Of a DNA stretch of 64,000 nt, positions 61,824 to 64,000 are shown one piece after another. The stretch's first letter is position 1. Each line of letters begins with the position of its first letter. The stretch comes from Pseudomonas mosselii (lineage in GTDB: Bacteria > Pseudomonadota > Gammaproteobacteria > Pseudomonadales > Pseudomonadaceae). Below the pieces are notes generated by a model. That model ran no database searches, was not told the DNA's origin, and saw only the letters and a program-made list of their open reading frames with translations. The position numbers were made by a program, and so were the translations under genes. The stretch is from contig NZ_VAUO01000009.1 of assembly GCF_005796105.1 (NCBI RefSeq), positions 124,001 to 188,000 of the forward strand, in the 5' to 3' direction.

Positions 61824-63035
61824 ATGAATACGAGCTTCTGGAAATCCGGGCATGTGCCCACGCTGTTCGCCGCCTTCCTGTACTTCGACCTGAGCTTCAT
61901 GGTCTGGTACCTGCTCGGCCCCCTGGCGGTGCAAATTGCCGCCGACTTGCACCTGACCGCCCAACAACGCGGCCTGATGGTGGCCACGCCGATCCTCGCG
62001 GGTGCCGTACTGCGCTTCATCATGGGCTTGCTGGTCGATCGCCTGTCGCCCAAGACCGCCGGCCTGATCGGCCAGGTGGTCGTGATCGTCGCCTTGGCCT
62101 GCGCCTGGAAACTGGGCGTTCACAGCTATGAACACGCCCTACTGCTGGGCGTGTTCCTCGGCGTGGCCGGCGCCTCGTTCGCCGTCTCCTTGCCGCTGGC
62201 CTCGCAGTGGTATCCCCCCCAACATCAAGGTAAGGCAATGGGCATCGCCGGGGCCGGTAACTCGGGCACGGTGTTCGCCGCCCTGCTGGCGCCAGTGCTG
62301 GCGGCAAGCTTTGGCTGGACCAATGTGTTCGGTTTCGCCGTGCTGCCGCTGCTGCTGACCCTGGCACTGTTCGCCTTGCTCGCGCGCAACGCCCCCCAGC
62401 GTCCCAAGCCCAAGGCTATGGCCGATTACCTCAAAGCCTTGGGTGATCGCGACAGTTGGTGGTTCATGTTCTTCTACAGCGTCACTTTTGGCGGCTTCAT
62501 CGGCCTGGCCAGCGCCCTGCCCGGCTACTTCAGCGACCAGTACGGCCTGAGCCCGGTGACCGCTGGCTACTACACCGCCGCTTGCGTGTTTGCCGGCAGC
62601 CTGATGCGTCCACTCGGCGGCGCGATGGCTGACCGCTTCGGCGGCATTCGCACGCTGCTGGCAATGTACAGCGTGGCGGCCCTGTGCATCGCTGCGGTGG
62701 GCTTCAACCTACCCAGCGCAGCCGCCGCCCTGGCACTGTTCGTGAGCGCCATGCTCGGGCTGGGCGCCGGGAATGGCGCGGTGTTCCAACTGGTGCCGCA
62801 ACGTTTCCGCCAGGAGATCGGGGTCATGACCGGGTTGATCGGGATGGCCGGTGGTATCGGCGGCTTCCTGCTGGCCGCAGGCCTTGGCGCGATCAAGCAG
62901 CACAGCGGCGACTACCAACTGGGGCTGTGGCTGTTCGCAAGCCTCGGCGTGCTGGCCTGGTTCGGCCTGCACGGCGTCAAGCAGCGCTGGCGCACCACCT
63001 GGGGCTCGGCAGCAGTCACCGCAGCACGGGTATGA
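61824..63035 (+). CDS. nasA: nitrate/nitrite transporter, NarK/NasA-type MFS
   Basis: The 403-residue protein is a twelve-helix member of the NNP family of major facilitator carriers. The paired nitrate-signature loops are visible as AGAGNSGTVFAALLAP (near residue 136) and GLGAGNGAVFQLVPQR (near 312), and the inner-loop motif DRLSPKTAGL is near 73. It should take up nitrate for assimilation. The ATG at 61824 has GAGGTG about 7 nt upstream. It lies after the NasT-type leader and is overlapped by 4 bp by the following kinase/phosphatase gene. Confidence 0.93.
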   Translation: MNTSFWKSGHVPTLFAAFLYFDLSFMVWYLLGPLAVQIAADLHLTAQQRGLMVATPILAGAVLRFIMGLLVDRLSPKTAGLIGQVVVIVALACAWKLGVHSYEHALLLGVFLGVAGASFAVSLPLASQWYPPQHQGKAMGIAGAGNSGTVFAALLAPVLAASFGWTNVFGFAVLPLLLTLALFALLARNAPQRPKPKAMADYLKALGDRDSWWFMFFYSVTFGGFIGLASALPGYFSDQYGLSPVTAGYYTAACVFAGSLMRPLGGAMADRFGGIRTLLAMYSVAALCIAAVGFNLPSAAAALALFVSAMLGLGAGNGAVFQLVPQRFRQEIGVMTGLIGMAGGIGGFLLAAGLGAIKQHSGDYQLGLWLFASLGVLAWFGLHGVKQRWRTTWGSAAVTAARV

Positions 63036-64000
63036 ACTTGCGCCTGAGCTTCGCCCAAGCCAGCGCCACCGGCCCTCGCGAGGAAAACCAGGACGCCCTG
63101 CGCCTGGTCACTCCGGCGCCGGAGCTGGCGGCCAGCAAGGGCTACCTGTTTGCCCTGGCCGATGGTGTGAGCCAGTGCGCCGACGGCGGATTGGCGGCGC
63201 GCGCCAGCTTGCAGGCGCTAGCCCTGGACTATTACGCCACCCCCGCGACCTGGGGCGTGGCACAGGCACTGGACAAGTTGCTGCTGGCGCAGAACCGCTG
63301 GTTGCGCGCCCAAGGCAACGGCCAGCCTCTGCTGACCACCCTCAGCGCCTTGGTGCTGCGCGGACGACGCTTCACGCTCGCCCACGTCGGCGACTGTCGG
63401 GTCTACCGCTGGCAGGCCGGACGCCTGCAATGCCTGAGCGAGGACCACGTCTGGGACCAACCCGGCATGCAGCACGTGCTTAAGCGTGCCCTGGGCCTGG
63501 ACCAGCACCTGCTGGTGGACTACCGCGAGGGCGAGTTGAACGAGGGCGAACGCTTCGTTTTGCTCAGCGATGGGGTCTGGGCCTGTTTGGGCGATCAACG
63601 CATCCAGACCATCTTGCGCGAGCACCCCGATCTGCAGGAGGCCGCCGATACCCTGGTAGCCACCGCTCACCACGCAGGCAGCCAGGACAACGCCAGCGCG
63701 CTGCTGGTCCAGGTCGATGCCGTGGGCGCCGCCAATCTCGGCGATACCCTTGCACAATTGCAGCACTGGCCGCTGCCCGGCGCCCTGCGCGAGGGCCAAT
63801 TGATCGATGGCTGGCAGGTTGGCAGCCTGCTGGCCCACAGCCGTCAGGCGCTGCTGTACAGGGTCCAGGACAGCCAGGGCCAGCCCTGGCTGCTCAAGAC
63901 CCTGCCCCAGGCCCGCGACCAGGAACCCGGCGCGGCCCAGGCACTGTTGCTGGAGGAGTGGTTCCTGCGTCGGTTGGCGGGCCGCCACTTTCCTGAAGTG
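63032..64000 (+). CDS. bifunctional PP2C protein phosphatase / Ser-Thr kinase, 3' part beyond the window
   Basis: The frame is open from the ATG at 63032 to the window edge (323 codons). Residues 1-240 are a PP2C-type phosphatase, with the metal-binding LADGVSQCADGG, VGDCRVYRW, SDGVW and SQDNASALLVQ. From about residue 255 a protein kinase domain begins (WQVGSLLAHSRQALLYRVQD, then WLLKTLP with a likely ATP-binding lysine); the active site lies past the edge. The ATG overlaps the nasA stop codon (ATGA), so the two are translationally coupled. Its function in nitrate assimilation is unknown. It is a homologue of the kinase-phosphatase genes that follow nitrate transporters in Pseudomonas. Confidence 0.92.
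   Translation, partial: MNLRLSFAQASATGPREENQDALRLVTPAPELAASKGYLFALADGVSQCADGGLAARASLQALALDYYATPATWGVAQALDKLLLAQNRWLRAQGNGQPLLTTLSALVLRGRRFTLAHVGDCRVYRWQAGRLQCLSEDHVWDQPGMQHVLKRALGLDQHLLVDYREGELNEGERFVLLSDGVWACLGDQRIQTILREHPDLQEAADTLVATAHHAGSQDNASALLVQVDAVGAANLGDTLAQLQHWPLPGALREGQLIDGWQVGSLLAHSRQALLYRVQDSQGQPWLLKTLPQARDQEPGAAQALLLEEWFLRRLAGRHFPEV

Overview
The window is a chromosomal segment of a high-GC gammaproteobacterium, almost certainly a Pseudomonas of the P. putida group. Evidence is the gene order ppiD-hupB-lon-clpX-clpP-tig, a tRNA-Arg/His/Leu/His cluster beside folD, paired Aer-type receptors, acnA near an aer gene, rmf beside pyrD, a nasS-nasT-nitrate transporter cluster, and protein sequences typical of that group. 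I see no insertion sequence, prophage, integron or CRISPR array. Apart from a few AT-rich regulatory gaps the composition is even, so this reads as core and near-core genome.

Layout. (1) 1-9040: a protein-quality-control block, all on the minus strand: tig, clpP, clpX, lon, hupB and ppiD (cut by the window edge), with readable terminators and promoters between them. (2) 9186-9632: four tRNAs on the minus strand (Arg-TCT, His-GTG, Leu-TAG, His-GTG) with a promoter and terminator. (3) 9885-22194: folD, an Aer-like PAS chemoreceptor, a dicarboxylate-type symporter followed by two different GntR/FCD regulators, an amino-acid-type dCache chemoreceptor, a TauE/SafE permease, a Tat-exported HisC-like aminotransferase and a second dCache chemoreceptor. 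(4) 22297-32141: a BacA/SbmA-like ABC exporter, the soluble NAD-linked formate dehydrogenase operon fdsGBAD, a hexapeptide acyltransferase and an MsbA-like ABC exporter. (5) 32398-42375: a small conserved protein, pdxB, tusA, rlmM, acnA, a CPBP intramembrane protease, a second Aer, an RluA-type pseudouridine synthase, a small gene under an SOS box, and a glutaredoxin-like protein. (6) 42448-50936: an Amt transporter, a three-gene envelope-stress operon (DUF883, DUF1469, YqjK-like), dgt, and a BvgA/BvgS-type two-component system. (7) 50970-64000: yggL, dacB, a CHASE-PAS-PAS-GGDEF diguanylate cyclase, rlmKL, rmf, pyrD, and the nitrate assimilation cluster nasS-nasT-nasA followed by a PP2C phosphatase/kinase that runs off the window.

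Common threads are sensing and signalling (four chemoreceptors, a BvgS hybrid kinase, a diguanylate cyclase, NasST, a Ser/Thr kinase-phosphatase) and stress physiology (Lon/ClpXP/trigger factor, RMF, an SOS-boxed gene, an AlgU-like promoter). The most noteworthy non-textbook signals are FadR-like operators in front of the symporter/two-GntR operon, a near-perfect SOS box in front of an uncharacterised 102-residue protein, near-perfect FliA (sigma-28) promoters before two chemoreceptors, a Tat-type signal on a HisC-like aminotransferase, a BvgAS-like system whose HPt domain is degenerate and whose promoter region carries a perfect 10-bp inverted repeat, a NasT-type leader terminator, and a kinase/phosphatase translationally coupled to a nitrate transporter. 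I did not find a clearly unprecedented multi-gene system.
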